Shown in pieces: positions 9,489-18,550 of a stretch of 64,000 nt of DNA (position 1 is its first letter; every line of letters begins with the position of its first letter). The stretch is from CAYVUV01 sp964455095. GTDB lineage: Bacteria > Desulfobacterota > Binatia > HRBIN30 > CADEER01. The position numbers were made by a program, and so were the translations under genes. The DNA lies in assembly GCA_964455095.1 (NCBI GenBank), contig CAYVUV010000322.1, forward strand, positions 11,911-75,910, read 5' to 3'. The notes beneath the pieces were generated by a model, which was given only the letters and a program-made list of their open reading frames with translations, was not told the origin of the DNA and made no database searches.

Positions 9489-10091
9489 GTGTTCTTGACC
9501 AAACGGCAGAAGGAGCTGTTCGACTACCTCGAGGGCTACCTGGCCCGCAAAGGCTACGCGCCGACGCTCGAAGAGATCGGCGCCCACTTCCACCTGCGCT
9601 CGCTGGCGACGGTGCACAAGCACCTGAGCAACCTGGAAGGGAAGGGCCTCATCCGCCGCACGTGGAATCACAGCCGCGCCATCGAGCTGGTGTCGCAGCG
9701 CCGCGCTTCGGTCGCCGTCGAGCTGCCGCTGCTCGGACGCGTTGCCGCCGGCCAGCCGATCGAGGCGCTGGAACAGACTGATACCATTGCGGTGCCGGAG
9801 GAGTTCATCCGCCGGCAGAACACCTATGTTCTGCGCGTCGTCGGCGCCTCCATGATTGACGACGGCATCTTCGACGGCGATTACATCGTCGTCGAGGAAC
9901 GCCCGGTGGCGGAGAACGGCGAGACGGTGGTGGCCAACCTGGGCGGTGAAGCGACCGTCAAGCGCTTCTACCGCGAGAAGGGCGGCATGATCCGCCTGCA
10001 GCCGGCCAACGAGCGCATGCCGCCGATCCTCGCCCGCGCCAAGGACGTCGAGATCCGCGGCGTCGTCGTCGCGGTGATGCGCAAGTACTGA
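9489..10091 (+). CDS. lexA: LexA repressor
   Basis: This is the SOS-response transcriptional repressor, inactivated by RecA-stimulated self-cleavage. The 200-residue product has an N-terminal winged helix (1-65, LTKRQKELFDYLEGYL) and a C-terminal S24 peptidase-like domain with catalytic Ser121 (VGASM) and Lys158 (ATVKRF). The scissile bond is Ala87-Gly88 in GRVAAGQP. GTG 9489 was chosen because MFLTKRQKEL is the usual family start and AGGAGG lies upstream; the frame is open much further upstream, overlapping nth, without family similarity. All catalytic elements are intact. Confidence 0.95.
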   Translation: MFLTKRQKELFDYLEGYLARKGYAPTLEEIGAHFHLRSLATVHKHLSNLEGKGLIRRTWNHSRAIELVSQRRASVAVELPLLGRVAAGQPIEALEQTDTIAVPEEFIRRQNTYVLRVVGASMIDDGIFDGDYIVVEERPVAENGETVVANLGGEATVKRFYREKGGMIRLQPANERMPPILARAKDVEIRGVVVAVMRKY

Positions 10092-10103
10092 ACCCCGGCC
10101 GTC

Positions 10104-10133
10104 TTGACTGCGCGCGCCCGCCGCGGATAGGTT
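10104..10133 (+). promoter_or_regulatory. Candidate promoter for the HMGCS-like/thiolase pair
   Basis: TTGACT (5 of 6 consensus bases) and TAGGTT (3 of 6) are spaced 18 bases, about 85 bases before the next start codon and just after the lexA stop. Confidence 0.35.
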
Positions 10134-10217
10134 TCTCAAACACTCGTTTCAGGCCACGCGCGGCCGACCCAACGGCGCCAGCGCGTTTCCTCACTGCGAA
10201 AGATTCAGGTGCGTCGA

Positions 10218-11636
10218 ATGGTCGGGATCAGATCGTACGGGGCGTACGTCCCCATGCTGCGGTTGCCGCTCGGGGCGATTTCCGGTGGCGGCCGCAAGGC
10301 GAGCGGCGGTGGCGGCGAGAAGGCGATTGCCTACTTCGACGAGGACAGCATCACCATGGCGGTCGCCGCGGCCACCGATTGCCTGCGCGGCATCGACCGC
10401 GCCTCGGTGGGCGGCCTGCTGTTCGCGTCGACCACGTACCCGTTCAAGGAGAAGCAGGGCGCCAGCATGATCGCCAAGGCGCTCGACCTGCCGCGCGAGG
10501 TGGCGACCGCGGATTTCGCCGGCTCGCTGCGCGCCGGCACCACGGCCCTGCGCGCTGGGCTCGACGCCGTCAAGGCGGGCTCGGCGAACAATGTCCTCGT
10601 CGTCGCCAGCGACTGCCGCATGGGCGCGCCGCGCTCGGCGCTGGAGCGCAACGTCGGCGACGGCGCCGCCGCCCTGTTGATCAGCGACCGCGACATCGCC
10701 GCGACCGTCGACCACCAGCACACCATCGTCGAAGAGATCATCGACGTGTGGCGCAGCGAGGGCGATCCCTTCGTGCATACCTGGGAGGATCGCTTCGTCG
10801 TCGAGCACGGCTACCGCGACAGCGTCACCGCGGTGGTGAAGGGGCTGCTGGCGAAGGCGGGGTTGACGGCGAAGGACTTCGCCAAGGTCGCCCTCTACGG
10901 CCCCGACGCGCGCAGCCATGCCACCGTGGCGCGGGCGCTCGGGCTCGACGCCAAGACGCAGGTGCAGGACCCGTTCTTCGGCCGCCTCGGCAATACCGGC
11001 GCCGCGTTTACGCTGATGCTGCTGGTGGCGGCGCTGGAGAACGCCAAACCCGGCGACCGCTTGATGGCCGTCAGCTACGGCGACGGGGCCGACGCCTTCA
11101 CGCTGCAGGTGGCGGAGCCGGTGAAGGGCCTCACCGACCGGCGCGGCATGCGCTGGCACCTCGAGCGCCGCACGGAGATGGACAACTACGACAAGTACCT
11201 GAGCTTCCGTCACCTGCAGGCGAGCGAGCACGACCGCCGCGCCGGCGGCGGCGTCTCGGCGACCATCCACTACCGCGACCGCGACGAGGACATCAGCTTC
11301 CACGGCCAGCGCTGCCGCCGCTGCGGCACCATGCAGTTTCCGTTTCAACGCGTGTGCTTCAGCTGCTTCGCGCGTGACGAGTTCGAACCCGTGCGCCTCT
11401 CGGACCGCACTGGCAAGGTGATGTCGCACACCTTCGATTTCTTCGCCGGCAGCCCGGATCCGCCGCTCATCGTCACGATGATCGAAGCGGAGGGCGGCGC
11501 GCGGGTGTACCTGCAGATGTCCGATGCCTCGCCGCGCGAGGTCAAGCTCGACTTGCCGGTGGAGTTCATCTTCCGCAAGATTCACGAGTACGGCGGCACG
11601 CCGAACTATTTCTGGAAGTGCACCCCGGTGCGCTGA
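10218..11636 (+). CDS. HMG-CoA synthase-like protein fused to a C-terminal DUF35 zinc-ribbon/OB domain
   Basis: The 472-residue product begins MVGIRSYGAYVPMLRL and has a thiolase/HMG-CoA-synthase-like fold over about residues 1-330. It ends in a DUF35 module (about 355-470) with a zinc ribbon (CRRC and CFSC) and an OB-fold. The position where HMG-CoA synthases carry the acyl-accepting Cys (before the K/R-A-G-T motif) reads SLRAGTTAL, with Leu instead of Cys, so classical condensation is unlikely. DUF35 domains usually bind acyl-CoA and bridge thiolase-type partners. ATG 10218 is preferred; GTG at 10209 is possible. The thiolase gene follows 31 bases later, suggesting a complex. The exact reaction is unknown. 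Confidence 0.8.
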   Translation: MVGIRSYGAYVPMLRLPLGAISGGGRKASGGGGEKAIAYFDEDSITMAVAAATDCLRGIDRASVGGLLFASTTYPFKEKQGASMIAKALDLPREVATADFAGSLRAGTTALRAGLDAVKAGSANNVLVVASDCRMGAPRSALERNVGDGAAALLISDRDIAATVDHQHTIVEEIIDVWRSEGDPFVHTWEDRFVVEHGYRDSVTAVVKGLLAKAGLTAKDFAKVALYGPDARSHATVARALGLDAKTQVQDPFFGRLGNTGAAFTLMLLVAALENAKPGDRLMAVSYGDGADAFTLQVAEPVKGLTDRRGMRWHLERRTEMDNYDKYLSFRHLQASEHDRRAGGGVSATIHYRDRDEDISFHGQRCRRCGTMQFPFQRVCFSCFARDEFEPVRLSDRTGKVMSHTFDFFAGSPDPPLIVTMIEAEGGARVYLQMSDASPREVKLDLPVEFIFRKIHEYGGTPNYFWKCTPVR

Positions 11637-11667
11637 GCGCGCCGTTGCAGGGCTGAAGGAGCTGTCG

Positions 11668-12825
11668 ATGAATCCAGATGCGATCCGGGACAAAGTCGCC
11701 ATCGTCGGGATGGGGTGCTGCAAGTTCGGCGAGAATTGGGACAAGGCGCCGGAGGACATGATCGTCGAGGCCGCCTTCGAGGCCTACGAGGACGCCGGCA
11801 TCGAGAACCCGCAGGAGCAGATCGAAGCGGTGTTCTGCGGCGCCGTCTATCCCTCGCGCGGCACCGCCGAAGTGGCCGACTCGCTCAAGCTCTACGGCAA
11901 GCCCGTCAGCATGGTGCAGAACTACTGCGCCACCGGCACCGACGCCTTCCGCTTCGGCGTCTTCTCCGTCGCGTGCGGCCTGTACGACACGGTGCTGGTG
12001 GTCGGGTTCGACAAGCCGAAGGACCGCGGCGTCTCGGGCCCGAGCGTGCAGACCACTGGCGTGCGCGGCCTGCCGATGACGCCGGCGGGTTGGTTCTCGC
12101 TCTGCGCCGCGCGCTACTTCGAGACCTACGGCGCCGGGCGCGAGGACCTCGCCAAGATCGCCGTGAAGAACCACCACAACGGCACGCTGGCGCCGAAGTC
12201 GATGCTCAAGAAGGAGATTACGGTCGAGGAAGCGCTCAAGGCGCCGATCATCTCGTGGCCGTTCGGACTCTACGACTGCTGCGCGCAGTCGGACGGCGCG
12301 GCAGTGGCGGTGCTGACTCGCCGCGAGCTGGCCAAGAGCTTCCGCGACGACTTCGTCCTGGTCAAGGCAGTAGCGATCGCGTTGGCGCCCAACCCGCAAT
12401 CCGACCCGTCGTTCGACTTCCTGCGCTGGAAGCCGACCGTCTACGCGGCGCAGCAGGCCTACGAGCAGGCCGGCATCACCAACCCGTTCAAGGAGCTCGA
12501 CATCGCCCAGGTGCACGACTGCTTCACGCTCACCGAGCTGCTGACCTACGAGGATCTCGGCCTGTGCGAGAAGGGCGCCGCCAAGGATCACATTTCCAGC
12601 GGCACGTTCGCGCTCGACGGCGAGCTGCCGGTGAATACCGACGGCGGGCTGAAGACCTTCGGCCATCCGACCGGTGCCACCGGCGTGCGCATGATCTACG
12701 AGAACTACAAGCAGCTGCAGGGCAAGGCGGGCGAGCGCCAGGTGAAGAACGTCACCCGCGCGCTGAGCCACAACATCGGCGGGGCGCCGCAAGCTTGCGG
12801 CATCAGCATCATCGGCCGCGATTGA
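11668..12825 (+). CDS. SCP2-type thiolase (acetyl-CoA acetyltransferase family)
   Basis: This 385-residue thiolase-superfamily protein keeps the nucleophile Cys in the context QNYCATGTDAF. It also has the conserved histidine segments VHDCFT and GHPTGATG, so it may be catalytically competent for thiolysis or Claisen condensation. It starts at ATG 11668 after AAGGAG. The upstream gene encodes the HMGCS-like/DUF35 fusion. Archaea are known to combine acetoacetyl-CoA thiolase, HMG-CoA synthase and a DUF35 protein in one complex, and this pair looks like a two-gene relative of that arrangement (inference). A role in acyl-CoA breakdown is equally possible. Confidence 0.88.
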   Translation: MNPDAIRDKVAIVGMGCCKFGENWDKAPEDMIVEAAFEAYEDAGIENPQEQIEAVFCGAVYPSRGTAEVADSLKLYGKPVSMVQNYCATGTDAFRFGVFSVACGLYDTVLVVGFDKPKDRGVSGPSVQTTGVRGLPMTPAGWFSLCAARYFETYGAGREDLAKIAVKNHHNGTLAPKSMLKKEITVEEALKAPIISWPFGLYDCCAQSDGAAVAVLTRRELAKSFRDDFVLVKAVAIALAPNPQSDPSFDFLRWKPTVYAAQQAYEQAGITNPFKELDIAQVHDCFTLTELLTYEDLGLCEKGAAKDHISSGTFALDGELPVNTDGGLKTFGHPTGATGVRMIYENYKQLQGKAGERQVKNVTRALSHNIGGAPQACGISIIGRD

Positions 12826-12865
12826 GCTGAAACAGATCTATTGGTGCGCTTCGCGGTTGTTTCTA

Positions 12866-12992
12866 AACCCCCCATCCAAACCTTCCCCCGCAGGGGGGGA
12901 AGGCTTTAGGACTCCGGCTCCTTCCCCCTCGGGGGAAGGATTTCCGCCTCCGGCTTCCTCCCCCTCGACGGGGGAGGATTGAGGTGGGGGTG
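12866..12992. repeat. Intergenic palindromic repeat, CCCCCTCGACGGGGG family, copy 2
   Basis: Three hairpins in a row: CCTTCCCCCGCAGGGGGGGAAGG, CCTTCCCCCTCGGGGGAAGG and CCTCCCCCTCGACGGGGGAGG, flanked by CCCCCCATCC and GAGGTGGGGGTGA. This is the reverse-strand version of the block at 3169-3262 with one additional hairpin. It lies between a thiolase gene and a HAD gene on the same strand. Confidence 0.8.
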
Positions 12993-13023
12993 ATTCAAAG
13001 TGGCCCTGCCTCCGAGATCTCTC

Positions 13024-13659
13024 ATGCTGCGCGCCGTTCTGTGGGACAACGACGGTGTGTTGGTCGACACCGAGGAGCTGTACTTCCGCGCCTCGCGCGA
13101 GGTGCTGGCTGGCGCCGGGATCGAGTTGACCCGGGCGCACTACATGGATGTGTCGATGCGCCAGGGGCTCAGCGTGTTCGACCTCGCGGCGGCGCAGGGG
13201 GTCGACGCCGAGCGCATCGAGCAACTGCGCCTGGCGCGCAACGATCTCTACGGCCGGCTGGTGAGCGCCGGCAATCTGGTGATCGACGGGGTTGCCGAAA
13301 CCCTGCGCGCGTTGCACGGCCGGGTCGCGATGGGCATCGTCACCAGCTCGCGGCGCGACCACTTCGAGTTGATCCACGCCACCACCGGTCTGCTGCCGTA
13401 CTTCGACTTCGTCCTGACGCGAGAAGACTTCGTCCAATCGAAGCCACACCCCGACGCTTATCTCGCAGCGCTCGAGCGCGGTGGGCTGCACGCCGACGAG
13501 TGCGTCGCCGTGGAGGATTCCGAGCGCGGCCTGGTCGCCGCCACCGCGGCGGGCCTGCGCTGCCTGGTGGTGCCGACCGCACTGACGCGCGGCAGCGACT
13601 TTCGCGCCGCGCACAAAGTCCTGCGCGACGTGCGCGAAGTCGTCGCCGAGATCAGATAG
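13024..13659 (+). CDS. HAD-superfamily phosphatase (beta-phosphoglucomutase-like)
   Basis: This 211-residue subfamily-IA HAD hydrolase has motif I DNDGVLVDTE (nucleophile Asp8, general acid Asp10), a helical cap, motif II around SSRRDH, motif III Lys in QSKPHPDAY and motif IV VEDSERGL. Such enzymes dephosphorylate small sugar or metabolite phosphates or isomerise sugar phosphates. ATG 13024 is chosen over GTG 13000 because motif I then falls at its usual distance from the start. MalQ follows downstream, which would fit a sugar-phosphate role, but the substrate is not determinable. Confidence 0.85.
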   Translation: MLRAVLWDNDGVLVDTEELYFRASREVLAGAGIELTRAHYMDVSMRQGLSVFDLAAAQGVDAERIEQLRLARNDLYGRLVSAGNLVIDGVAETLRALHGRVAMGIVTSSRRDHFELIHATTGLLPYFDFVLTREDFVQSKPHPDAYLAALERGGLHADECVAVEDSERGLVAATAAGLRCLVVPTALTRGSDFRAAHKVLRDVREVVAEIR

Positions 13660-13719
13660 CGAAAGCGGTCGGCCCCCCCGGCTAGAACCGCGCGCCCGAA
13701 TCCGGATACTGAGGCGCGG

Positions 13720-15567
13720 GTGGAGGCCATGGGCACTGGAGCGTGGGGGATCGACGACGGGTACTGGGATGCCGGCGGGACGTGGCACGACACCTCACCC
13801 GAAACCGGGGTCGCGTTGCGCACAGCGATGGGCGTCAACGAGGAGATGGTGCCACCGTCGGACGAGATGGTGCGCGTCTACACGCCGGGGCAGTTCTCGC
13901 CGCTGTCTGCCCCCGCTGAGCTGACGCTCGAAGACGGCACGGTCCTGCAACTCGCCGACGCGCTGCCGTCCGATCTGCCACTCGGCTACCACCGCTTGCA
14001 GTTGGATGACGACCAGCCGTCAGTCCTGGTCATCGCCACGCCCGGCGCCTGCCATCTGCCGGCCGACCTGCGTGCGTGGGGGTGGGCGGCGCAGGTGTAT
14101 GCCGTGCGCTCGGCGGCCAGCTGGGGGATGGGCGACCTCGACGATGTCGAACGCCTGGCGCGCTGGTCGGTGCGCGACCTCGGTGCCCGCGTGCTGCTCA
14201 TCAACCCGATCTGCGCCGTCACGCCGCTGCGGCCGCAGCAGGCCAGCCCCTATTTCCCGAGCAGTCGGCGCTTTGCCAACCCGCTCTACCTGCACGTCGA
14301 GGCGCTCCCGGGCGCCGCGGAAGCCGGGCGCGAGATCGAAAAGTTGGCCGCCGCGGGCCGCGCCCTGAACGAGCGCCGGCACATCGACCGCGATGCGGTG
14401 TTCGCGTTGAAGCAGCAGGCGTTCGAGCTGCTGTGGCGGCGGTTCGCGGGCGATCCGGGGTTCGACGACTACTGCCGCCGGCAGGGACGGCCGCTGGCGG
14501 AGTTTGCCACATACGCGGCCCTCGCCGAGCACCACGGCTCCGGCTGGCGCGAGTGGCCGAGCGAGCACCGCCGCATGGACACCGGGGCGGTGGCGCGCTT
14601 CGCCCTGGAGCGCTCCGAGCGGGTGCGGTTTCACCAATGGCTGCAGTGGCTGCTCGACCAGCAGGTCGCGCGCGTCGCGGCGCAGGTGCCGCTCATGCAG
14701 GATCTGCCGATCGGCGTCGATCCGAACGGCGCCGACGCGTGGGTGTGGCAGGACGTGCTCGCCGACGGCGTCAGCGTCGGCGCCCCGCCCGATGCCTACA
14801 ACGCACGCGGGCAGGACTGGGGCTTTCCCCCCTTCGTGCCGCACCGCCTGCGCGCCGCCGGCTACGATCCCTTCATCCAGACCATCCGCGCCAACCTACG
14901 GCGCGGCGGTGCGCTGCGCATCGACCACGTCATGGGATTCTTTCGCCTGTTCTGGATTCCCACCGGTTGCGAGCCCGGGCAGGGAACGTACGTGCGCTAC
15001 GCCCCGGCCGAGTTGCTCGCCATTCTGGCGTTGGAGAGTCACCGCGCCGGCGCGTACGTGGTCGGCGAGGACCTCGGCACGGTCGAGGACGGCGTGCGCG
15101 AGACGCTCGCGGCGCAGCGCCTGCTCTCGTATCGATTGCTGTGGTTCGAAGCCGGCTCACCGGTGCAGTATCCGCCGCAGGCACTCGCCGCGGTCACCAC
15201 GCACGACCTGCCGACGATCGCCGGCGTCTGGACGGGTGCCGACCTCACGGCGCAGCGCGGCATCGGCCTGAGCCCCAGCGAGGAAGGGGCCCAACAGATG
15301 CGCTGGAAACTGCGCGACCTCGGGCACGTCGCCGACGACGCGCCGGTCGACGCCGTCGTCGAATCGGCCCATCGCGCCCTGGCCGCCGCGCCGTGCGCCG
15401 TGCTGACCGCGACGCTCGACGACGCCCTCGCCGTCGCCGAGCGCCCGAACATGCCAGGCACCACGGATCAGTGGCCGAACTGGTGTCTCGCCCTGCCCAA
15501 GCCGCTCGAAGAGATCGAGCGCGAGCCCCTCGCGCACAAGATCGCCGCCGCGCTGCGCGAACGCTGA
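13720..15567 (+). CDS. malQ: 4-alpha-glucanotransferase (amylomaltase, GH77)
   Basis: This cytoplasmic enzyme transfers alpha-1,4-glucan segments between malto-oligosaccharides or glycogen products. The 615-residue product has the GH77 catalytic residues in order: nucleophile Asp402 (LRIDHVMGF), acid/base Glu450 (VVGEDLGTV) and the stabilising Asp496 (TTHDLPTIAG). The first 120 residues form an extra beta-rich domain seen in longer bacterial MalQ proteins. GTG 13720 has GAGG at suitable spacing; ATG 13729 is the alternative. It ends only 12 bases from the stop of the convergent alpha/beta hydrolase. Confidence 0.93.
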   Translation: MEAMGTGAWGIDDGYWDAGGTWHDTSPETGVALRTAMGVNEEMVPPSDEMVRVYTPGQFSPLSAPAELTLEDGTVLQLADALPSDLPLGYHRLQLDDDQPSVLVIATPGACHLPADLRAWGWAAQVYAVRSAASWGMGDLDDVERLARWSVRDLGARVLLINPICAVTPLRPQQASPYFPSSRRFANPLYLHVEALPGAAEAGREIEKLAAAGRALNERRHIDRDAVFALKQQAFELLWRRFAGDPGFDDYCRRQGRPLAEFATYAALAEHHGSGWREWPSEHRRMDTGAVARFALERSERVRFHQWLQWLLDQQVARVAAQVPLMQDLPIGVDPNGADAWVWQDVLADGVSVGAPPDAYNARGQDWGFPPFVPHRLRAAGYDPFIQTIRANLRRGGALRIDHVMGFFRLFWIPTGCEPGQGTYVRYAPAELLAILALESHRAGAYVVGEDLGTVEDGVRETLAAQRLLSYRLLWFEAGSPVQYPPQALAAVTTHDLPTIAGVWTGADLTAQRGIGLSPSEEGAQQMRWKLRDLGHVADDAPVDAVVESAHRALAAAPCAVLTATLDDALAVAERPNMPGTTDQWPNWCLALPKPLEEIEREPLAHKIAAALRER

Positions 15568-15579
15568 GCCGCGGGTCGG

Positions 15580-16419
15580 CTAATTCTTCACCGTCTGCAA
15601 GAAATCCAGCACGGCCCGGTTGAAGACGTCCGGCGTTTCGAAGTTGAACCCGTGACTGCCGCCGGGGATCTTCACCAGCTTGGCGCCGGGGATGTGCTTG
15701 GCCAGGATGTCGGAGTTGCCCGGGGGCACGAGGCGGTCGGCGTCACCGGTGATCACCAGCGTCGGGACCGCGATCTTGTGCAGTCGATCGGTCGCCTTGT
15801 GGCTCATGACGGCCGCGACCTGGCCGAGGATGGCTTCCATGCTGAAGCCGTACTGCAGCGCGCCGCTGAAGACCTGGATCAGGCGCGGCAGTTCGGTATT
15901 GATGAATTCCTGATTGAACACCGTCGGCAGCAGGTGCTGGAAGAAGCTCATCGGATCCAGCGCGCTGATGTCGACCTTCATCTCGCCGGACGAAGAGATG
16001 CTGCCGCCGAACTGCTGCAGCGAGAACTCGCGCTGGCGTTCGATGTCGGCGTCGGGCTCGGGGTAGGTGCAGCCCAACACCAGGCTGCGCACCCGCTGTG
16101 GATGGCGCAGCACCAGCTCCTGCGCGATCATGCCGCCCATCGAGACGCCGACGACATGCGCGCGCTCGATGTGGAGCGCGGCGAGCAACCCGGCCGCGTC
16201 GTCCGCCATCTGGTGGATCGAATACGGCCCGGCCGGCTTGTCGCTGCGCCCGACGCCGCGGTTGTCGAACACGACGGTGCGATAGTGCGCCGAGAAGTCG
16301 GGCAGCTGAAACATCCAGGCGGTCGAATCCGCCGCCAGCCCCATGATCAACAGCAGCGGATCGCCGCTGCCGTGTTCTTCGTAGTAGAGCTCGATCGAGT
16401 CGACTTTGGCCGTGCTCAT
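15580..16419 (-). CDS. Alpha/beta hydrolase
   Basis: This 279-residue alpha/beta-hydrolase has the nucleophile elbow GVSMGGM (Ser93), an oxyanion-hole segment IMGLAADSTAW, the acid Asp in GDADRLVPPG and the catalytic His in GGSHGFNFE near the C-terminus. The overall pattern resembles 3-oxoadipate enol-lactonase/haloperoxidase-like esterases. ATG 16419 follows a strong GAGGGAGAA ribosome site; in-frame sequence further upstream lacks family similarity. It is monocistronic and convergent with malQ. Substrate unknown. Confidence 0.85.
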   Translation of the reverse strand: MSTAKVDSIELYYEEHGSGDPLLLIMGLAADSTAWMFQLPDFSAHYRTVVFDNRGVGRSDKPAGPYSIHQMADDAAGLLAALHIERAHVVGVSMGGMIAQELVLRHPQRVRSLVLGCTYPEPDADIERQREFSLQQFGGSISSSGEMKVDISALDPMSFFQHLLPTVFNQEFINTELPRLIQVFSGALQYGFSMEAILGQVAAVMSHKATDRLHKIAVPTLVITGDADRLVPPGNSDILAKHIPGAKLVKIPGGSHGFNFETPDVFNRAVLDFLQTVKN

Positions 16420-16759
16420 AGCGGTTCTCCCTCGCGGTGAAATGAGAGGCGCATTCTGCCAGCGCGCGGCCCCGGACGCCAGGGAGTGCGCGGCGACTGC
16501 TGTGCGCCCACGCTCGCGCACCCGCTGTGGGGATGCGCAGAGCGAGGCGCGCGCGGATCGGCGAGAAACTGCCGACTCCATGTTTTGTGCGCCTCCAATG
16601 GCGCTCCGGCCTGGCGCACAAGCGCTGGCGCGATAGATCGCTCACCAGGGCGCGGCGGTTGTGCGCAATTTGCTACTAATGACTGCAGTGCAACTTCGCT
16701 AACGTAACGCCTCTGGAGCGCCGCGGCGATCTCATTCGATCGGAAGGAAGCGCGCAACG
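16420..16759. other. Divergent intergenic region without a gene
   Basis: This 340-base spacer separates the alpha/beta hydrolase and the pilin-like gene, which are divergently transcribed, and must hold both promoters. I see no gene, tRNA or strong hairpin. A short A/T-enriched stretch near 16659-16710 is the most likely promoter area for the pilin gene. No convincing -24/-12 sigma-54 site was found. Confidence 0.5.
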
Positions 16760-17185
16760 ATGTGGCAGGCCGAGCACAGCGACGGAACAAAGAACACCTC
16801 GGCCGCTGCGGTGCGATCAGGTCGACGGGGGTTCACGTTGATCGAGCTGCTGACCGTGGTGGCGATCATCGGCGTCCTGGCCGCGGTGGCCATCCCGCAG
16901 TTCGTCGCCTATCGCTACCGGGCCTACGACGCGCGGGCGAATTCGGACATTCGCAACGCCGCGACCGGCGAGGAAGCGTATTTCACCAACTCCGGTGACT
17001 ACGTCACGTGCGCCAACACGGAGTGTTCGGACGTGCTGCCCGATTTTCGGCTCTCGCCGGACGTCGAAATCAACATGACGGCCGACAACGGTCCGCAGCC
17101 ATCCTTCACTGGTGAAGCCCATTCGCCGAAGGGCAGCCACACGTTCGTCTACGACAGCGCGGCGGGCGGCATCGTCACCAACTAA
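16760..17185 (+). CDS. Type IV pilin-like protein (prepilin N-methylation motif)
   Basis: This 141-residue protein carries a prepilin cleavage/methylation motif, RRGFTLIELL, with cleavage expected between Gly24 and Phe25 and the conserved Glu at mature position 5 (Glu29). A hydrophobic helix follows, then a small globular domain with two closely placed Cys (CANTEC). The leader is unusually long (24 residues) for a type IVa pilin. It could be a major pilin, a minor pilin or a type II secretion pseudopilin. No pilus assembly genes are in the window. ATG 16760 has GGAAGGA upstream. Together with comEC/comEA at 53-56 kb it could serve DNA uptake (inference). Confidence 0.85.
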   Translation: MWQAEHSDGTKNTSAAAVRSGRRGFTLIELLTVVAIIGVLAAVAIPQFVAYRYRAYDARANSDIRNAATGEEAYFTNSGDYVTCANTECSDVLPDFRLSPDVEINMTADNGPQPSFTGEAHSPKGSHTFVYDSAAGGIVTN

Positions 17186-17194
17186 CGGCGCGCC

Positions 17195-18550
17195 GTGCGT
17201 GCGCCAGTCCCAGTGGACCCGCTGGGAGGATTTCAGTACAGCGGTGCGGTGGCGCACCCCGAGAGTCAGCTGCGGCGGGTCCTCGGCCCGGGCGCCATCA
17301 CGGTCTACGCCGTCGGCGACATCCTCGGCGCCGGCATCTACGCCCTGGTCGGAACGGTGGTGGCAGCCGCCGGCGCCGGCGCGTGGCTGTCGTTCACGCT
17401 CTCGGCGGCGATCGCCCTCCTCACCGGGCTGACGTATGCCGAGCTGAGCTCGCGCTTTCCCCAGGCGGCGGGCGCAGCCGCCTATTGCCGGCGCGCGTAT
17501 CGCCCTCCGGTGGTCGCGTTCGTCGTCGGCATTCTGGTGCTCGCCAGCGGCATCTCGTCTGCCGCCGCCGTGTCGCGCGCCTTCGTCGGCTACCTCGACG
17601 TCTTCGTCGTGCTGCCGCCCGAGCTGGCCAGCATCATCCTCCTGACCGCGATGGCGCTGATCAACTTCCGCGGCATCCAGGAGTCGGCGCGCGTCAACCT
17701 GGTGCTGACGATCGTCGAGCTGGGCGGCTTGCTGCTCGTCATCGCCGCCGGGCTGGCGGTGGCGCGGCATCTGCCGGCGGCGGAGATGGCGGTTCGCTTG
17801 ACGCCATCCGCCAATCTGGCCGGTATCCTCACCGGGGCGACGATCGCCTTCTACGCCTACATCGGCTTCGAGGACACGGTGAACGTGGCCGAAGAGGTGC
17901 GCGATCCCAGCCGCGTTCTGCCGCGCGCCATCCTCACCGCCATCGCCGTCAGCTGTGTGTTGTACACCGCGGTCACCACCATTGCCTTGCTCGCCGTGCC
18001 GCTGGCCACGCTGTCGAGCTCGACGACTCCACTGCTCGACGTGCTCAACGCGGCCGGGGTTCGTCTTCCCGCCGGCACCTTCACCATCATCGCGCTGTTC
18101 GCCATCTGCAACACCGGTCTGCTGAACCTGATCATGGCCTCGCGCCTGTCGTACGGCATGGCGCGCGAAGGCCTGCTGCCGCGCGTGCTCGCGGGCATAC
18201 ACGCCGGCCGACAGACCCCGGCGGCGGCGATCGTCATGACCTACGCCCTCGCGGTGCTGCTCGCCGTCTCGGGCGGTGTGCGCATCCTGGCGCAGACGAC
18301 AAGTCTGTTGTTGCTGATGGTGTTCACGACCCTCCACATCGCCTTGATCGTCGTCCGTCGCGCACAGCCCGAGGGCGGGGAGGGCGTGTTCAGGTCACCG
18401 CGTTGGACCCCTCCGCTCGGTGCGCTCGTCTGCGCGGCGATGATCTTCAATTTCCCCCCCGAAGCCTATGGCCGCGCCGCCGTCGTGATCGCGATCGCGC
18501 TGCTGCTCTATGCGGCAGTTGGGCGTCGCGCCCTGGCGCACCGGGCGTGA
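17195..18550 (+). CDS. APC-family amino acid permease
   Basis: This 451-residue integral membrane transporter has about twelve hydrophobic segments. Its family-typical first helix, ITVYAVGDILGAGIYALVG, holds the substrate-binding GAGIY motif, and YIGFEDTVNVAEEVRDPSR is characteristic of APC-superfamily amino acid/polyamine permeases. The start is uncertain: GTG 17195 gives 451 residues, and GTG 17249 would begin at MAHPESQLRR nearer the first helix. The downstream lipoprotein gene overlaps its stop by GTGA, so the two are probably translated together. Substrate unknown. Confidence 0.88.
   Translation: MRAPVPVDPLGGFQYSGAVAHPESQLRRVLGPGAITVYAVGDILGAGIYALVGTVVAAAGAGAWLSFTLSAAIALLTGLTYAELSSRFPQAAGAAAYCRRAYRPPVVAFVVGILVLASGISSAAAVSRAFVGYLDVFVVLPPELASIILLTAMALINFRGIQESARVNLVLTIVELGGLLLVIAAGLAVARHLPAAEMAVRLTPSANLAGILTGATIAFYAYIGFEDTVNVAEEVRDPSRVLPRAILTAIAVSCVLYTAVTTIALLAVPLATLSSSTTPLLDVLNAAGVRLPAGTFTIIALFAICNTGLLNLIMASRLSYGMAREGLLPRVLAGIHAGRQTPAAAIVMTYALAVLLAVSGGVRILAQTTSLLLLMVFTTLHIALIVVRRAQPEGGEGVFRSPRWTPPLGALVCAAMIFNFPPEAYGRAAVVIAIALLLYAAVGRRALAHRA

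Noticed and set aside
16659..16676. Sigma-54-like promoter before the pilin gene
   Set aside because: TGTGCGCAATTTGC has the -12 GC but not the -24 GG, so the match is too weak to support.
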